NCBI RefSeq assembly: GCF_022348085.1
Contig: NZ_JAKRFN010000003.1
Coordinates: forward strand, 248,001 to 312,000
Source: Mycobacterium sp. PSTR-4-N
Lineage (GTDB): Bacteria; Actinomycetota; Actinomycetes; Mycobacteriales; Mycobacteriaceae
DNA: 64,000 nt
Direction of reading: 5' to 3'
Positions 26,166 to 35,139 of the stretch are shown here, in pieces. Numbering within the stretch: the stretch's first letter is position 1; the number at the start of each line of letters is the position of its first letter. A program made the position numbers and the translations under genes. The notes beneath the pieces were generated by a model. It was not told the origin of the DNA and did no database searches. It worked only from the letters and a program-made list of their open reading frames with translations.

Positions 26166-26171
26166 TGGCGC

Positions 26172-28868
26172 TCAGCTCCGGCCGATCTCCGCGCGCAGCG
26201 CCGCGAGCGCCGCGTCGATGCCGCCGGCACCCCGACCCGAGCCCTGGGCCAGATCGGCCTTACCGCCACCGCGGCCGTCGACCGCCGCGCCCAGCACGGT
26301 GACCAGCTCGTTGGCGCGCAGCCCCAGGTCCTGCGCCGCCGGGTTGACCGCCACGACAAAGGGCACTGAATCGTTGTCGCCTTCGGCGATCAGCGCGACG
26401 ACGGCCGGATCACTGCCGAGCTTGCCGCGGATGTCGCCGACGAGGGAGCGCAGGTCCCCCGCCGAGATGCCGCCGGCCATCCGCTGCGCCACGAGCCGCA
26501 CCTTACCGATCTGCTCGGCGCCCGCGGCCGCGTTGACCGCCGCGGCGCGCGCGCCGGCCAGCCGCAGCCTGTCGAGTTCCTTCTCGGCGGTCTTGAGCCG
26601 GTCCACCAATGTCGCGACGCGGGCGGGCACCTCCTCCGAGGGCACCTTCAGCGACGAGGCCAGCCCGGCCATCAGGGCCCGCTCCCGGGCGAGATGCCGG
26701 AACGAATCCAGACCGACGTAGGCCTCGACGCGGCGCACTCCCGACCCCACCGAGGATTCGCCGAGGATCGTCACCGGGCCGATCTGCGCGGAGCGCCCCA
26801 CGTGCGTGCCGCCGCACAGCTCGAGCGAGAACGGCCCACCGATCTCGACGACGCGCACCTCGTCGGGGTACGACTCGCCGAACATCGCCATCGCGCCCAT
26901 CGCTTTGGCCTTCTCCAACTTCTCGTGGAAGGTGTGCACCTCGAAGTCGGCTTGCACCGCCTCGTTGGTGACCTCCTCGACCTGCGCCCGCTGCTCATCG
27001 CTGAGCGCGCCCTGGAAGTTGAAATCGAACCGCAGGTAGCCGGGCCGGTTCAGGGAGCCGGCCTGAACCGCGTTGGGGCCCAACACCTGTCGCAGTGCGG
27101 CGTGCACCATGTGGGTGCCGGAGTGACCTTGGGTCGCGCCGCGGCGCCACTGGGGGTCGACGGCCGCGGTCACGGTGTCGCCCTCGATGAACTCGCCCGA
27201 TTCGACGTTGACGCGATGCGCCCACAGTGTTTTGGCGATCTTCTGCACATCGGTGACTGCGGCCTTCGCCGCCTCTGACGAGCCGGTGCCACTGATGTGG
27301 CCTTCGTCGGCGATCTGCCCGCCCGACTCGGCGTAGAACGGGCTGCGATCCAGGATGAATTCCACTCGTTCGTGCGTGCCCTCGCGGCCGGCGTGAGCCA
27401 CCACAGGCACCCGCTTGCCGTCCACGAAGATGCCGAGAATCCTTGCCTCACTGGTCAACTCGTCGAATCCGGTGAACTCGGTGGGGCCGGCGTCGACGAG
27501 CTCGCGATAGGCGCTGAGATCGGTGTGGGCCTGTTTGCGCGCGGCGGCGTCGGCCTTCGCGCGCTGCCGCTGCTCGGCCATCAGGGTGCGGAAACCCTCT
27601 TCGTCGACGCCGAGATCGGCCTCGGCCGCCATCTCCAGCGTCAGCTCCAACGGGAAACCGTACGTGTCGTGCAGCGTGAACGCGTCCGAGCCCGACAGCC
27701 GGGAGGAACCCGACGCCTTGGTGGCGCGTGCCGCGTCGTCGAAGAGCCGCGAGCCAGAGGCCAGCGTGCGGTTGAACGCCGCCTCCTCGGCGACGGCGAT
27801 GCGTGAGATGCGATCGAAGTCGTTGACCAGTTCCGGGTAGGACGGCCCGGTGGCGTCGCGCACCGTGGCCATCAGATCACCCATGAAGGCATCCTCGACG
27901 CCGAGCAGTTTCGCGGCCCGGACGATACGCCGCAGCAACCGGCGCAGCACGTACCCGCGCCCCTCGTTTCCGGGGCTCACCCCATCGCCGATGATGATCG
28001 CCGCAGTGCGGCTGTGGTCGGCGATGATGCGGTAGCGGACGTCGTCGGCGTGATTGCCCTGCCCGTAACCGCGCGGCGCGCGGGCGGCCATCAGGTCGAT
28101 CGCTGGGCGTAGCAGGTCGGTTTCGTAGACGTTGTCCACACCCTGCAGCAGGCACGCCACCCGTTCGATGCCCATGCCGGTGTCGATGTTCTTGCGCGGC
28201 AGCGGGCCGAGGACCTCGAAGTTCTCCTTCGAGGTACCCTCGCCGCGCTCGTTCTGCATGAACACGAGGTTCCAGATCTCGATGTAGCGGTCCTCGTTCG
28301 CCTCCGGGCCGCCCTCGATGCCGTACTCCGGACCGCGGTCGTAGTAGATCTCCGACGACGGTCCGCACGGCCCGGGGATGCCCATCGACCAGTAGTTGTC
28401 GGCCATGCCGCGGCGCTGGATGCGCTCGAGGGGCAGGCCGGCCACCTCCTGCCAGTAGCCGATCGCCTCGTCGTCGTCGAGATAGACGGTGGCCCAGAGC
28501 TTTTCCGGATCGAAGCCGTATCCGCCCTGCTCGACCGGGTTGGTCAGCAGCGTCCAGGCGAACTCGATGGCGCCCTTCTTGAAGTAGTCGCCGAAGCTGA
28601 AGTTGCCCGCCATCTGGAAGAAGGTGTTGTGCCGGGTGGTGATGCCCACTTCATCGATGTCCGGAGTGCGGATGCACTTCTGGATGCTCACGGCGCGGTC
28701 CCACGGCGGGGTCCTGGCGCCGAGGAAGAAGGGGACGAACTGCACCATGCCGGCATTGACGAACAGCAGGTTGGGGTCGTCGAGGATCACCGATGCGCTG
28801 GGCACCTCGGTGTGTCCGGCGTTCACGAAGTGATCAAGGAACCGCTTCCTGATCTCGTGTGTCTGCAC
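26172..28868 (-). CDS. alaS: Alanyl-tRNA synthetase
   Basis: Charges tRNA-Ala and edits mis-charged Ser/Gly. The 898-residue protein starts at GTG 28868 ([13 protein letters not shown]...), close to the 904 residues in M. tuberculosis; the frame is open to 28994, but that extension overlaps the neighbour's end and is not AlaS-like. It has the class II core (motif region [18 protein letters not shown]), the editing-domain HxxxH in HSGTHMVHA with the later CGGTH zinc/editing cysteine, and the C-terminal DHHA1/C-Ala region. The minus-strand box TACTGT (28936-28941) in the 97 bp upstream gap may be its -10. Confidence 0.97.
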   Translation of the reverse strand: MQTHEIRKRFLDHFVNAGHTEVPSASVILDDPNLLFVNAGMVQFVPFFLGARTPPWDRAVSIQKCIRTPDIDEVGITTRHNTFFQMAGNFSFGDYFKKGAIEFAWTLLTNPVEQGGYGFDPEKLWATVYLDDDEAIGYWQEVAGLPLERIQRRGMADNYWSMGIPGPCGPSSEIYYDRGPEYGIEGGPEANEDRYIEIWNLVFMQNERGEGTSKENFEVLGPLPRKNIDTGMGIERVACLLQGVDNVYETDLLRPAIDLMAARAPRGYGQGNHADDVRYRIIADHSRTAAIIIGDGVSPGNEGRGYVLRRLLRRIVRAAKLLGVEDAFMGDLMATVRDATGPSYPELVNDFDRISRIAVAEEAAFNRTLASGSRLFDDAARATKASGSSRLSGSDAFTLHDTYGFPLELTLEMAAEADLGVDEEGFRTLMAEQRQRAKADAAARKQAHTDLSAYRELVDAGPTEFTGFDELTSEARILGIFVDGKRVPVVAHAGREGTHERVEFILDRSPFYAESGGQIADEGHISGTGSSEAAKAAVTDVQKIAKTLWAHRVNVESGEFIEGDTVTAAVDPQWRRGATQGHSGTHMVHAALRQVLGPNAVQAGSLNRPGYLRFDFNFQGALSDEQRAQVEEVTNEAVQADFEVHTFHEKLEKAKAMGAMAMFGESYPDEVRVVEIGGPFSLELCGGTHVGRSAQIGPVTILGESSVGSGVRRVEAYVGLDSFRHLARERALMAGLASSLKVPSEEVPARVATLVDRLKTAEKELDRLRLAGARAAAVNAAAGAEQIGKVRLVAQRMAGGISAGDLRSLVGDIRGKLGSDPAVVALIAEGDNDSVPFVVAVNPAAQDLGLRANELVTVLGAAVDGRGGGKADLAQGSGRGAGGIDAALAALRAEIGRS

Positions 28869-28965
28869 TCCTGCTGCCCTTCGGGTCTGGTCAGCGGGGC
28901 CGATCGGCCGCCACCTGCGAATACTCGACCGCACCACAGTACCGGGCCACCACCGCGGCAGACGT

Positions 28966-29367
28966 TCACCCCGACACGAAGCTGAGCCGGACACTGCGCC
29001 TGCTGTTGTCCCTGTTCAGATCCACCAGTACGACGCTCTGCCAGGTGCCGAGCAAGGGTTCTCCGCCGCTCACCGGCACGGTGATCGACGGCGCGACGAG
29101 ACCAGGCAGTACGTGATCGGCGCCGTGGCCGGGTGAGCCGTGCGCGTGCCGGTAGCGGTCGTCGCGGGGCAACAGCCGCTCCAGCGACTCCACCAGGTCG
29201 TGGTCGGAGCCCGCACCGGTCTCGATGATCGCCACCCCTGCGGTGGCGTGCGGTACGAAGACGTTGCACAAACCGTCGCCGCGGGAGGCGCAGAAGTCGC
29301 GGACCTCGTCGGTCAGGTCGACGGTCCGCCGGCGGGTCGTGTCGACGTCGAGCACGTGGGTGTCCAT
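28966..29367 (-). CDS. YjbQ/UPF0047 family protein (secondary thiamine-phosphate synthase-like)
   Basis: A 133-residue single-domain protein of the COG0432 family, corresponding to Rv2556c. Conserved features are [13 protein letters not shown] near residue 37, the acidic [34 protein letters not shown] and [12 protein letters not shown]. Some members show weak thiamine-phosphate synthase activity, but the physiological role is unsettled. It is transcribed toward alaS with a 97 bp gap. Confidence 0.9.
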   Translation of the reverse strand: MDTHVLDVDTTRRRTVDLTDEVRDFCASRGDGLCNVFVPHATAGVAIIETGAGSDHDLVESLERLLPRDDRYRHAHGSPGHGADHVLPGLVAPSITVPVSGGEPLLGTWQSVVLVDLNRDNSRRSVRLSFVSG

Positions 29368-29391
29368 CGAGGAGAGCCTATCGATCGGGGA

Positions 29392-30765
29392 TCAATCGGG
29401 CCGCAGTTCCTTCTGCACCTCTTCCAGCGAGCGGCCCTGGGTCTCGGGCACCCGCCGGATGAAGTACACCAGCGACAGCGCCGCCAGCGCGGCGTAGAGG
29501 TAGAACACCCCTTGGCGGGTGATCAGGTTACCGAGCGTCAAGAAGGTCTGCGCGACAACGAAGTTCGCACCCCAATTGACGATGGTGCAGACCGCCATGG
29601 CCGCGCTGCGGACCCCGATGGGGAAGATCTCGGAGATCATCAGCCAGAACACCGGGCCGAGACCGATCGCGAACGAAGCGATGAACAGCAGCAGACCGGC
29701 CAGCGCCAGATAACCGGCATCACGTTGCAGACCGGCAGACGTGAAGTAGACCGCCAGGATGAGCAGGCCGGCCAACATGCCGACCGTGCCGGTGATCAAC
29801 AGTTTCCGCCGGCCCACCCGGTCCAGGAGCAGCACTGCGATCACGGTGAACACGACGTTGGTGACGCCCACCAGCACCGTGCGGGCGAGAGCTCCGCTGT
29901 TGGACAACCCGGTGTCGGACAGGATCGTCGGGGCGTAGTAGATCACGGTGTTGACCCCGACGAACTGTTGCGCGAGCGCCAGCACCACCCCGAGAGTCAC
30001 CAGGGGCCGCAGCTCGGGTCGCATCAGGTCGCGCAGCGACGATCGTGCCTCGGCGCGGTTGGCCTCCTCGATGTCGTCGAACTCCGCGTCGACGTCGGCG
30101 TCGGGGTCGCCGCTGCGCAGTCGGCGCAGCACGCCGCGGGCATCCTCGTCGCGCCCGGCGTCGACCAGCCAGCGTGGCGTCTGGGGTACCGAGAGCATCC
30201 CCACCGCCAGGGCCGCGCCGGGCAGCGCCGCGATGCCGAGCATCCAGCGCCAGTCCCCGCTGACGTTCTGGAACGCGACATTGGTCAGATAGGAGATCAG
30301 GATGCCCGAGGTGATGGCCAGCTGATTGAACGAGACCAGGCCTCCGCGGATGGCGGGCGGGGCCATCTCGGCGATGTAGAGCGGCGAAACGAACGACGCC
30401 GTGCCGACCGCGAGTCCGAGCAGAAACCGGAAGCCGATCAGCATCTCGGCGTTGACGGAGAACGCGCATCCCAGGGCGGCGACCAGATACACGGTGCCGG
30501 ACAGGACTTTCGTCCAGCGCCGGCTGATGCGATCGGCCAGATAGCCTGATGCCGCCGCGCCGAACATCGCCCCGAGCAGGACCGCAGCGACGATGGCCTC
30601 TTGCTCGAAATCGTTGGCGCCCAAGTCCTCCCTGATGAACAGCAGGGCACCGGAGATCACGCCGGTGTCATAACCGAAGAGCAGTCCGCCGATGGCGGCG
30701 ATCACGCATACCCGGATGAGCAGTCCATTGCCGGTCCTGCGTACCTCGCCGATGAAGCTGGTCAT
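29392..30765 (-). CDS. Sugar porter family MFS transporter
   Basis: A 457-residue, 12-helix major facilitator of the sugar porter family, probably an H+ symporter for a hexose, pentose or inositol. Signature motifs are GYDTGVISGALLFI in helix 1, ADRISRRWTK between helices 2 and 3, RFLLGLAVG, PLYIAEMAPPAIRGG after helix 4, QQFVGVNTVIYYAP in helix 7, LDRVGRRKLL and the terminal PETQGRSLEEVQ. All expected motifs are intact. GGGAG precedes the ATG at 30765. Substrate cannot be read from the sequence and no catabolic gene adjoins it. Confidence 0.93.
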   Translation of the reverse strand: MTSFIGEVRRTGNGLLIRVCVIAAIGGLLFGYDTGVISGALLFIREDLGANDFEQEAIVAAVLLGAMFGAAASGYLADRISRRWTKVLSGTVYLVAALGCAFSVNAEMLIGFRFLLGLAVGTASFVSPLYIAEMAPPAIRGGLVSFNQLAITSGILISYLTNVAFQNVSGDWRWMLGIAALPGAALAVGMLSVPQTPRWLVDAGRDEDARGVLRRLRSGDPDADVDAEFDDIEEANRAEARSSLRDLMRPELRPLVTLGVVLALAQQFVGVNTVIYYAPTILSDTGLSNSGALARTVLVGVTNVVFTVIAVLLLDRVGRRKLLITGTVGMLAGLLILAVYFTSAGLQRDAGYLALAGLLLFIASFAIGLGPVFWLMISEIFPIGVRSAAMAVCTIVNWGANFVVAQTFLTLGNLITRQGVFYLYAALAALSLVYFIRRVPETQGRSLEEVQKELRPD

Positions 30766-30843
30766 GAGTGACTCCCGAGAACGCCGTCCAGTGCCGGCGC
30801 CGACTACCCCGGCGGCCGCCGGTCAAACACCGGTTGACGCGAG

Positions 30844-30870
30844 CGTTTATTGCAGAACGGGCTCGGGTAT
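30844..30870 (+). promoter_or_regulatory. SigF-type promoter (GTTT-N17-GGGTAT)
   Basis: GTTT at 30844-30847 and GGGTAT at 30865-30870 are separated by 17 bp, matching the mycobacterial SigF consensus GTTT-N15-17-GGGTA(T/C). Transcription would start near 30877, about 27 bp ahead of the ATG at 30904, which leaves room for the GGAGG ribosome site. The downstream gene encodes a stress-type membrane protein, which fits general-stress control. Confidence 0.75.
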
Positions 30871-30903
30871 TTCAGCGCTCAGCCGCAATTCTTGGAGGAA
30901 GAA

Positions 30904-31218
30904 ATGACCATCACCGGCATCATCACCGCAATTCTCATCGGCATCGTGGTCGGCGTACTCGGCCGACTGGTCGTCCCCGGCAAGCAACCCATCGGGATGT
31001 TGCTCACCATCCTCGTCGGTATCGTCTCCGCCTTCATCGGTACGGCGATCGCGCGGGCGATCGGCGTTCCGACCGTCACCAACGGGATCGACTGGGGCGA
31101 ACTCCTCGTCCAGGTCATCGTCGCCGCGCTCGGCGTGGCGCTGGTGGCCTCACTCATGGGCCGCCGGCGCAGCCGCGGCCTGATGGGTGGCGGTCGCCGG
31201 TCCGGAATCCTGCGCTGA
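30904..31218 (+). CDS. GlsB/YeaQ/YmgE-family stress-response membrane protein
   Basis: A 104-residue membrane protein with three predicted helices (about 1-20, 31-52 and 68-88) and Gly-rich loops: TAILIGIVVGVLGRLVVPGKQ is the transglycosylase-associated protein (PF04226) signature. It has an insert of about 20 residues between helices 2 and 3 (ARAIGVPTVTNGIDWGE) that makes it longer than the 80-85-residue E. coli forms, and a basic Gly/Arg tail. Strong TTGGAGGAAGAA precedes the ATG. Members respond to envelope, acid or stationary stress; molecular function is unknown. Confidence 0.92.
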   Translation: MTITGIITAILIGIVVGVLGRLVVPGKQPIGMLLTILVGIVSAFIGTAIARAIGVPTVTNGIDWGELLVQVIVAALGVALVASLMGRRRSRGLMGGGRRSGILR

Positions 31219-31239
31219 CGCGCCGGACTCCCTTCGTGG

Positions 31240-31312
31240 TGATCCCGGCTGGGCCCCCGACCAGTCGGGATCACCCCCGTTGTGACAGATAAATCCTTGG
31301 CCCCCAACGGGG
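31240..31312. other. Two consecutive inverted repeats downstream of the stress gene
   Basis: TGATCCCG (31240-31247) pairs with CGGGATCA (31266-31273), and CCCCGTTG (31275-31282) pairs with CAACGGGG (31305-31312). Each can form an 8 bp stem. No T-run follows, so they could be an intrinsic-like terminator of the GC-rich mycobacterial type, or operator-like elements ahead of 31334. Confidence 0.5.
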
Positions 31313-31320
31313 TCACCCAC

Positions 31321-31326
31321 TAACGT
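31321..31326 (+). promoter_or_regulatory. -10 box (TAACGT) ahead of the short ORF at 31334
   Basis: TAACGT (TANNNT) lies 7 bp before a GTG at 31334, the geometry of a leaderless mycobacterial transcript. It is the only promoter-like element seen ahead of the FBP gene. Confidence 0.45.
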
Positions 31327-31333
31327 CTCTCCG

Positions 31334-31384
31334 GTGAACAACCGAGTCGAGGAGGTCGTCGGCGCCTACGCCGACATCAGATGA
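31334..31384 (+). CDS. Possible leaderless leader peptide (16 residues)
   Basis: GTG-initiated 17-codon frame encoding VNNRVEEVVGAYADIR and a TGA stop. It directly follows a -10 box and is followed by a small hairpin (CCCCG 31390-31394 with CGGGG 31406-31410) 83 bp before the FBP gene. Mycobacteria express many leaderless short ORFs, some regulatory. No homology is known to me, and the frame could be chance or the relic of a lost gene. Confidence 0.35.
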   Translation: MNNRVEEVVGAYADIR

Positions 31385-31467
31385 CCGCGCCCCGTCGCTG
31401 ACCTGCGGGGTCGGCGGCGCAGTCATGTCCTCACTCACCGGCGCTCCGTGCGCCCTCCCCTCATCGG

Positions 31468-32001
31468 ATGGTTTCGTTCATGCACGCCTACACCCGTGAC
31501 CAGATCCTGGGCGCCTTCCGCGGCGCGACCCGCGGCGAGGTCAAAAAGGTCACCTTCGCACCTGATTTCGACAGCGTCGACTTCGACGCCCTGGAGTACT
31601 ACGGCTGGACCGATCCCAAGATCCCCCGCCGCGCGTATCTAGTCGTCGAGGGCCTCGACAGAACTACCGGGGTCGAGGGCCTCGACGGACCCATCACGCT
31701 GCTGCTGAACCGCGCAGCGAGCACGCCTCGGGGACGTGCCATGTGCACGTGGTGCAACGACGTCACCCTCACCGAGGACGCGGTGCTCTATGCCGTGCGC
31801 CGCGCCGGGGCGGCCGGCCGCAAGGGCGACACCGTCGGCACCCTGATCTGCGCGGACTTCAGCTGTTCCCGGAACGTGCGACGGCCGCCACCCGCCTTCC
31901 ACAAGGGCACCGACCTGCAAGGCATCCGCGCCGAGCGGGTCGAGGACCTGCGCCGAAAGGTGCACGGGTTCGTGGACAAGGTGCTCGCCACCGACGGTTA
32001 G
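31468..32001 (+). CDS. FBP-domain protein (FusB-like, EF-G-binding treble-clef zinc finger)
   Basis: A 177-residue protein with a helical N-terminal region and a C-terminal FBP treble-clef zinc finger. The four Cys ligands are C93 and C96 (MCTWCND) and C128 and C133 (ICADFSCSRNVR). This is the zinc-finger family of FusB/FusC, which bind elongation factor G and free it from fusidic-acid-stalled ribosomes; actinobacterial members are mostly uncharacterised. The start could also be the ATG at 31480. No clear ribosome site is seen. The stop overlaps the convergent SRPBCC stop by 4 bp. Confidence 0.85.
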   Translation: MVSFMHAYTRDQILGAFRGATRGEVKKVTFAPDFDSVDFDALEYYGWTDPKIPRRAYLVVEGLDRTTGVEGLDGPITLLLNRAASTPRGRAMCTWCNDVTLTEDAVLYAVRRAGAAGRKGDTVGTLICADFSCSRNVRRPPPAFHKGTDLQGIRAERVEDLRRKVHGFVDKVLATDG

Positions 32002-32468
32002 TCGCGAGCCAGCAGCTCGTCGAGTTTGTCGTACCCCTCGGTCATGCCGCCTTCCATGCCCGACGAGAGCAGGGCGTCGCGCGCGTCGGTGTTCGGGCAG
32101 ATCGAGCGCCCGCGCAGCCGCGATCGGCCGTTGCCGAGGTCGTCGAACCACAGGTACTCGAGGTTCACCATGTCGGGCGCACCGTCGAATTCGAAGGTCT
32201 GGAGGATGAATTCGCCCGCACGCACGGTGTGGAAGGTGCCGTTGAACGAGAAGGCGCCGCGCTCGTTGCGGTGGGTGTAGCGGTAGCCGCCGTGATCGCG
32301 GAAGTCCCATTCGGCGATCTCCATCTCCAGATCGCGCGGTCCGAGCCACTGCCGGACCAGGTCCGGGTCCGCGTGCGCGGCGAACAGCGCCCCGACCGGG
32401 GCGTCGAACTCGCGGGTGAACTCCATGGCGAGGGTGTCCACGGGTGCGGTCACGTGCAGGGGGCTCAT
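31998..32468 (-). CDS. SRPBCC-domain protein (Aha1/START-like)
   Basis: A 156-residue helix-grip-fold protein of the activator-of-Hsp90-like type: AMEFTREFDAPVGALFAAHADPDLVRQWLGP near residue 15, then EWDFRDHGGYRYTH, and the C-terminal helix GMEGGMTEGYDKLDELL. Such proteins bind hydrophobic ligands, and very often an ArsR regulator precedes them as here, with an ATGA overlap at 32465-32468. I chose ATG 32468 because of that overlap; the open frame extends to 32807 through the regulator in another frame. Ligand unknown. Confidence 0.88.
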   Translation of the reverse strand: MSPLHVTAPVDTLAMEFTREFDAPVGALFAAHADPDLVRQWLGPRDLEMEIAEWDFRDHGGYRYTHRNERGAFSFNGTFHTVRAGEFILQTFEFDGAPDMVNLEYLWFDDLGNGRSRLRGRSICPNTDARDALLSSGMEGGMTEGYDKLDELLARD

Positions 32469-32779
32469 CGTGAGTGTCCTTTCTCGGCGAGCAGCTGGTC
32501 GAGCTGCCGGTAGTTGCGTTCGGCATCGAGCCGGTAGCGGTCGATCCACGCCGTCATCGCTTCCAGCGCACCCGCGTCGAGGTGCACCGGGCGGCGCTGG
32601 GCGTCGCGGGTACGCGTCACCAGACCGGCCTCCTCCAGCACCCGAATGTGTTTGGAGACAGCCTGTTTGGTGATGGCGAACGGTGCTGCCAGCTCGTTGA
32701 CCGTGGCCGCGCCACGGGACAGCCGCGCGACCAATGCGCGCCGCACCGGATCGGAGAGCGCCAGGAAGGCGCGGTCCAA
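32465..32779 (-). CDS. ArsR-family transcriptional regulator
   Basis: A 104-residue winged-helix repressor: ALSDPVRRALVARL at residues 7-20, then the recognition helix region TVNELAAPFAITKQAVSKHIRVLEEAGLV at 27-55 and a wing (RDAQRRPVHLD). It lacks the CxC metal site of arsenic/cadmium sensors, so it belongs to the non-metal group that pairs with SRPBCC genes. The start is uncertain: the only in-frame initiator is TTG 32779 without a clear ribosome site. A perfect 22 bp palindrome lies 38 bp upstream. Confidence 0.88.
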   Translation of the reverse strand: MDRAFLALSDPVRRALVARLSRGAATVNELAAPFAITKQAVSKHIRVLEEAGLVTRTRDAQRRPVHLDAGALEAMTAWIDRYRLDAERNYRQLDQLLAEKGHSR

Positions 32780-32816
32780 GCGGTCCTCGTCGTCGGCCAG
32801 TGATCAACCTTTCTTT

Positions 32817-32838
32817 TGATCAACCAATTGGTTGATCA
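32817..32838. promoter_or_regulatory. Perfect 22 bp palindromic operator of the ArsR/SRPBCC pair
   Basis: TGATCAACCAA is followed directly by its exact complement TTGGTTGATCA. A further half-site, TGATCAACC, lies at 32801-32809. The CAACC-N4-GGTTG core is the kind of site used by ArsR/SRPBCC regulators. The position just upstream of arsR suggests autorepression. Confidence 0.8.
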
Positions 32839-32875
32839 CGACTCTAACGGGTGCCTGTGACCTGGTCAAGGGGTC

Positions 32876-34204
32876 TCAGCGCGTCCGGCGGATGATGGCG
32901 CGCAGCTTCTCCACCCGCGTCGCGATCTCACGCTCCGCACCGTGGGTGGTCGGCCGGTAGTAGTCGACACCGACCACCTCGTCGGGCGGATACTGTTGCG
33001 AGGCAACACCACCCGGTTCGTCATGGGCGTAGCGGTAGCCGACCGCGTTGCCGAGTTTCTGCGCCCCCGAGTAGTGCCCGTCGCGCAGATGCGGCGGCAC
33101 CAGGCCCGCTTTTCCGGCCCGGATGTCGGCCATCGCAGCGCCGATCGCCGTCGTGACCGCGTTCGACTTCGGCGCCGTCGCCAGGTGCACCGTCGCATGC
33201 GCGAGCGTCAACTGCGCCTCGGGCATGCCGATCAGCTGCACGGTCTGGGCGGCCGCCACAGCCGTCGGAAGGGCCGTCGGGTCGGCCATGCCGATGTCCT
33301 CGCTGGCCAGGATCATCAGTCGGCGCGCGATGAACCGCGGGTCCTCCCCCGCGACCAGCATGCGTGCCAGGTAGTGCAGCGCCGCGTCGACGTCGGAGCC
33401 GCGCACCGATTTGATGAACGCGCTCACCACGTCGTAGTGCTGGTCGCCGTCGCGGTCGTAGCGCACCGCGGCCTTGTCCAGCGACTGCTCGATCACCTCG
33501 ACCGTGATGTCCCCCGACTCGGCCGCGACCTCCAGCGCGGTCAGAGCGCGGCGCGCGTCGCCGGCTGACAGTTGCACCAGTAGATCCAGCGCCTCGTCGG
33601 TGATCGGCACCTTGCCGGCCAGGCCCCGTTCGTCGTCGAGGGCGCGGCGCAGCACCGCCTTGATGTCCTCTGCCGTCAGCGGTTGCAGCTGCAGGATCAG
33701 CGAGCGGCTCAGCAGCGGCGCCACCACCGAGAACGACGGGTTCTCCGTCGTGGCCGCGACCAGCAGAACCACCCGGTTCTCGACCGCTGCGAGCAGTGCG
33801 TCCTGCTGGGTCTTGGAGAATCGGTGCACCTCGTCGATGAACAGCACCGTCTGCTCGCTGCGCCGCAGTAGCGCGACCCGCGCCTCCTCGATGACGGCGC
33901 GCACCTCTTTGACCCCGGCCGACAGCGCAGACAGCGCCTCGAATCGGCGACCGGTGGCCTGCGAGATCAGCGATGCGAGGGTGGTCTTGCCGGTGCCGGG
34001 CGGGCCGTAGAGAATCACCGATGCCGCGCCAGAGCCTTCGACCAGTCGGCGCAAGGGCGAGTTGCCGGTGAGTAGATGCTGCTGGCCGACGACCTCGTCG
34101 AGCGACGCGGGCCGCATCCGCACCGCCAGCGGCACCGCCGCCCCGACCAGCTGCGCGTCAGAGGGCGCGCGCTCACCGGGAACGTCGAACAGGCTGTCGG
34201 ACAC
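32876..34204 (-). CDS. rarA: Replication-associated recombination protein RarA (MgsA)
   Basis: AAA+ ATPase that acts at stalled replication forks. The 442-residue protein has [17 protein letters not shown] near residue 29, Walker [10 protein letters not shown] at 67-75, Walker B FIDEVHRF near 121, sensor-type TTENPSF and the C-terminal tetramerisation region with [15 protein letters not shown] [11 protein letters not shown] and YKYAH-like [10 protein letters not shown]. It corresponds to Rv2559c. DUF3097 lies 9 bp upstream on the same strand. Confidence 0.95.
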   Translation of the reverse strand: MSDSLFDVPGERAPSDAQLVGAAVPLAVRMRPASLDEVVGQQHLLTGNSPLRRLVEGSGAASVILYGPPGTGKTTLASLISQATGRRFEALSALSAGVKEVRAVIEEARVALLRRSEQTVLFIDEVHRFSKTQQDALLAAVENRVVLLVAATTENPSFSVVAPLLSRSLILQLQPLTAEDIKAVLRRALDDERGLAGKVPITDEALDLLVQLSAGDARRALTALEVAAESGDITVEVIEQSLDKAAVRYDRDGDQHYDVVSAFIKSVRGSDVDAALHYLARMLVAGEDPRFIARRLMILASEDIGMADPTALPTAVAAAQTVQLIGMPEAQLTLAHATVHLATAPKSNAVTTAIGAAMADIRAGKAGLVPPHLRDGHYSGAQKLGNAVGYRYAHDEPGGVASQQYPPDEVVGVDYYRPTTHGAEREIATRVEKLRAIIRRTR

Positions 34205-34213
34205 GCTCCCTGC

Positions 34214-35047
34214 TTACACGGGTGCGGTGACGAAGTCGATCAGCTCCTCCACGCGGCCGATCAACTCGGGCTCGAGGTCCGTCCAGTCCCGCACCCGGCC
34301 ACGGATCTTCTGCCACGCCGCAGCGATGTCGGCCTGGTCGCGATGTCGCCATCCCAGCGCCTCGCACACCCCGTGCTTCCAGTCCTGACCCTTGGGCACT
34401 CTCGGCCACTGCGCGACGCCGATCCGCGCGGGTTTGACGGCCTCCCAGATGTCGATGAACGGATGACCGACCACCAGCGTGTGCTCCCCGCCCGGGCCCC
34501 GCCGCACCTGCTCGGCGATGCGCGCCTCCTTCGAGCCCGCCACCAGGTGGTCGACCAGAACCCCGAGGCGCCTGCCCGGCCCGGGCCGGAACTCGGCGAC
34601 GATCGCCGCGAGGTCGTCGACGCCGCCCAGGTATTCGACGACGACACCCTCGAGGCGCAGATCCTCCCCCCACACCTGCTCGACGAGTTCGGCGTCGTGC
34701 CGGCCCTCGACGTAGATACGGCTGGCGAGCGCCATTTTCGCGCGGGCGCCCGCAACCGCGACCGAGCCCGACGCGGTGCGCGTCGGCGCAGCTGGAGCCG
34801 CCTTCTTGGGTGCGGTCAGGATCACCGGCCTGCCGTCGATCAGATACCCCGGCCCCACCGGGAAGGGTTTGGTACGCCCGTGCCGGTCCTCGAGCGTCAT
34901 GCGGCCGTACTCGACCCGCACCACGGCGCCGACGAAGCCGCTGGCCGCGTCTTCGACCACCATCCCGATCTTGATCGGCTGTTCGGTCGAACGGGGCTTG
35001 CGGTGCGGATTGCGCGCCAGGATGTCGGCGCCGTAACGATCGGCCAC
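34214..35047 (-). CDS. DUF3097 family protein
   Basis: A 277-residue actinobacterial protein of unknown function. Residues 1-85 form a beta-rich region (IGMVVEDAASGFVGAVVRVEYG, then PGYLIDGRPVIL). The rest resembles a Toprim-like fold: YVEGRHDAELVEQVWG near 112, VEYLGGVDDL and GVLVDHLVAGSKEARIA, which look like the Glu and DxD-type acidic patches of OLD/primase nucleases. This is only a resemblance. It lies 9 bp ahead of rarA, which suggests a nucleic-acid role. Confidence 0.85.
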   Translation of the reverse strand: MADRYGADILARNPHRKPRSTEQPIKIGMVVEDAASGFVGAVVRVEYGRMTLEDRHGRTKPFPVGPGYLIDGRPVILTAPKKAAPAAPTRTASGSVAVAGARAKMALASRIYVEGRHDAELVEQVWGEDLRLEGVVVEYLGGVDDLAAIVAEFRPGPGRRLGVLVDHLVAGSKEARIAEQVRRGPGGEHTLVVGHPFIDIWEAVKPARIGVAQWPRVPKGQDWKHGVCEALGWRHRDQADIAAAWQKIRGRVRDWTDLEPELIGRVEELIDFVTAPV

Positions 35048-35139
35048 CCGGCGATCCTAGGGATCGGTCGGGGCCGGGTGGTCGATCCTCGCGCCGCGTG
35101 TTGCCTCACACCGGAGCGCCACCGGGTTCTAGAGGCCGC

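Noticed and set aside
28869..28965. T-box leader ahead of alaS
   Set aside because: The gap is only 97 bp and lacks the conserved T-box sequence and specifier-loop layout.
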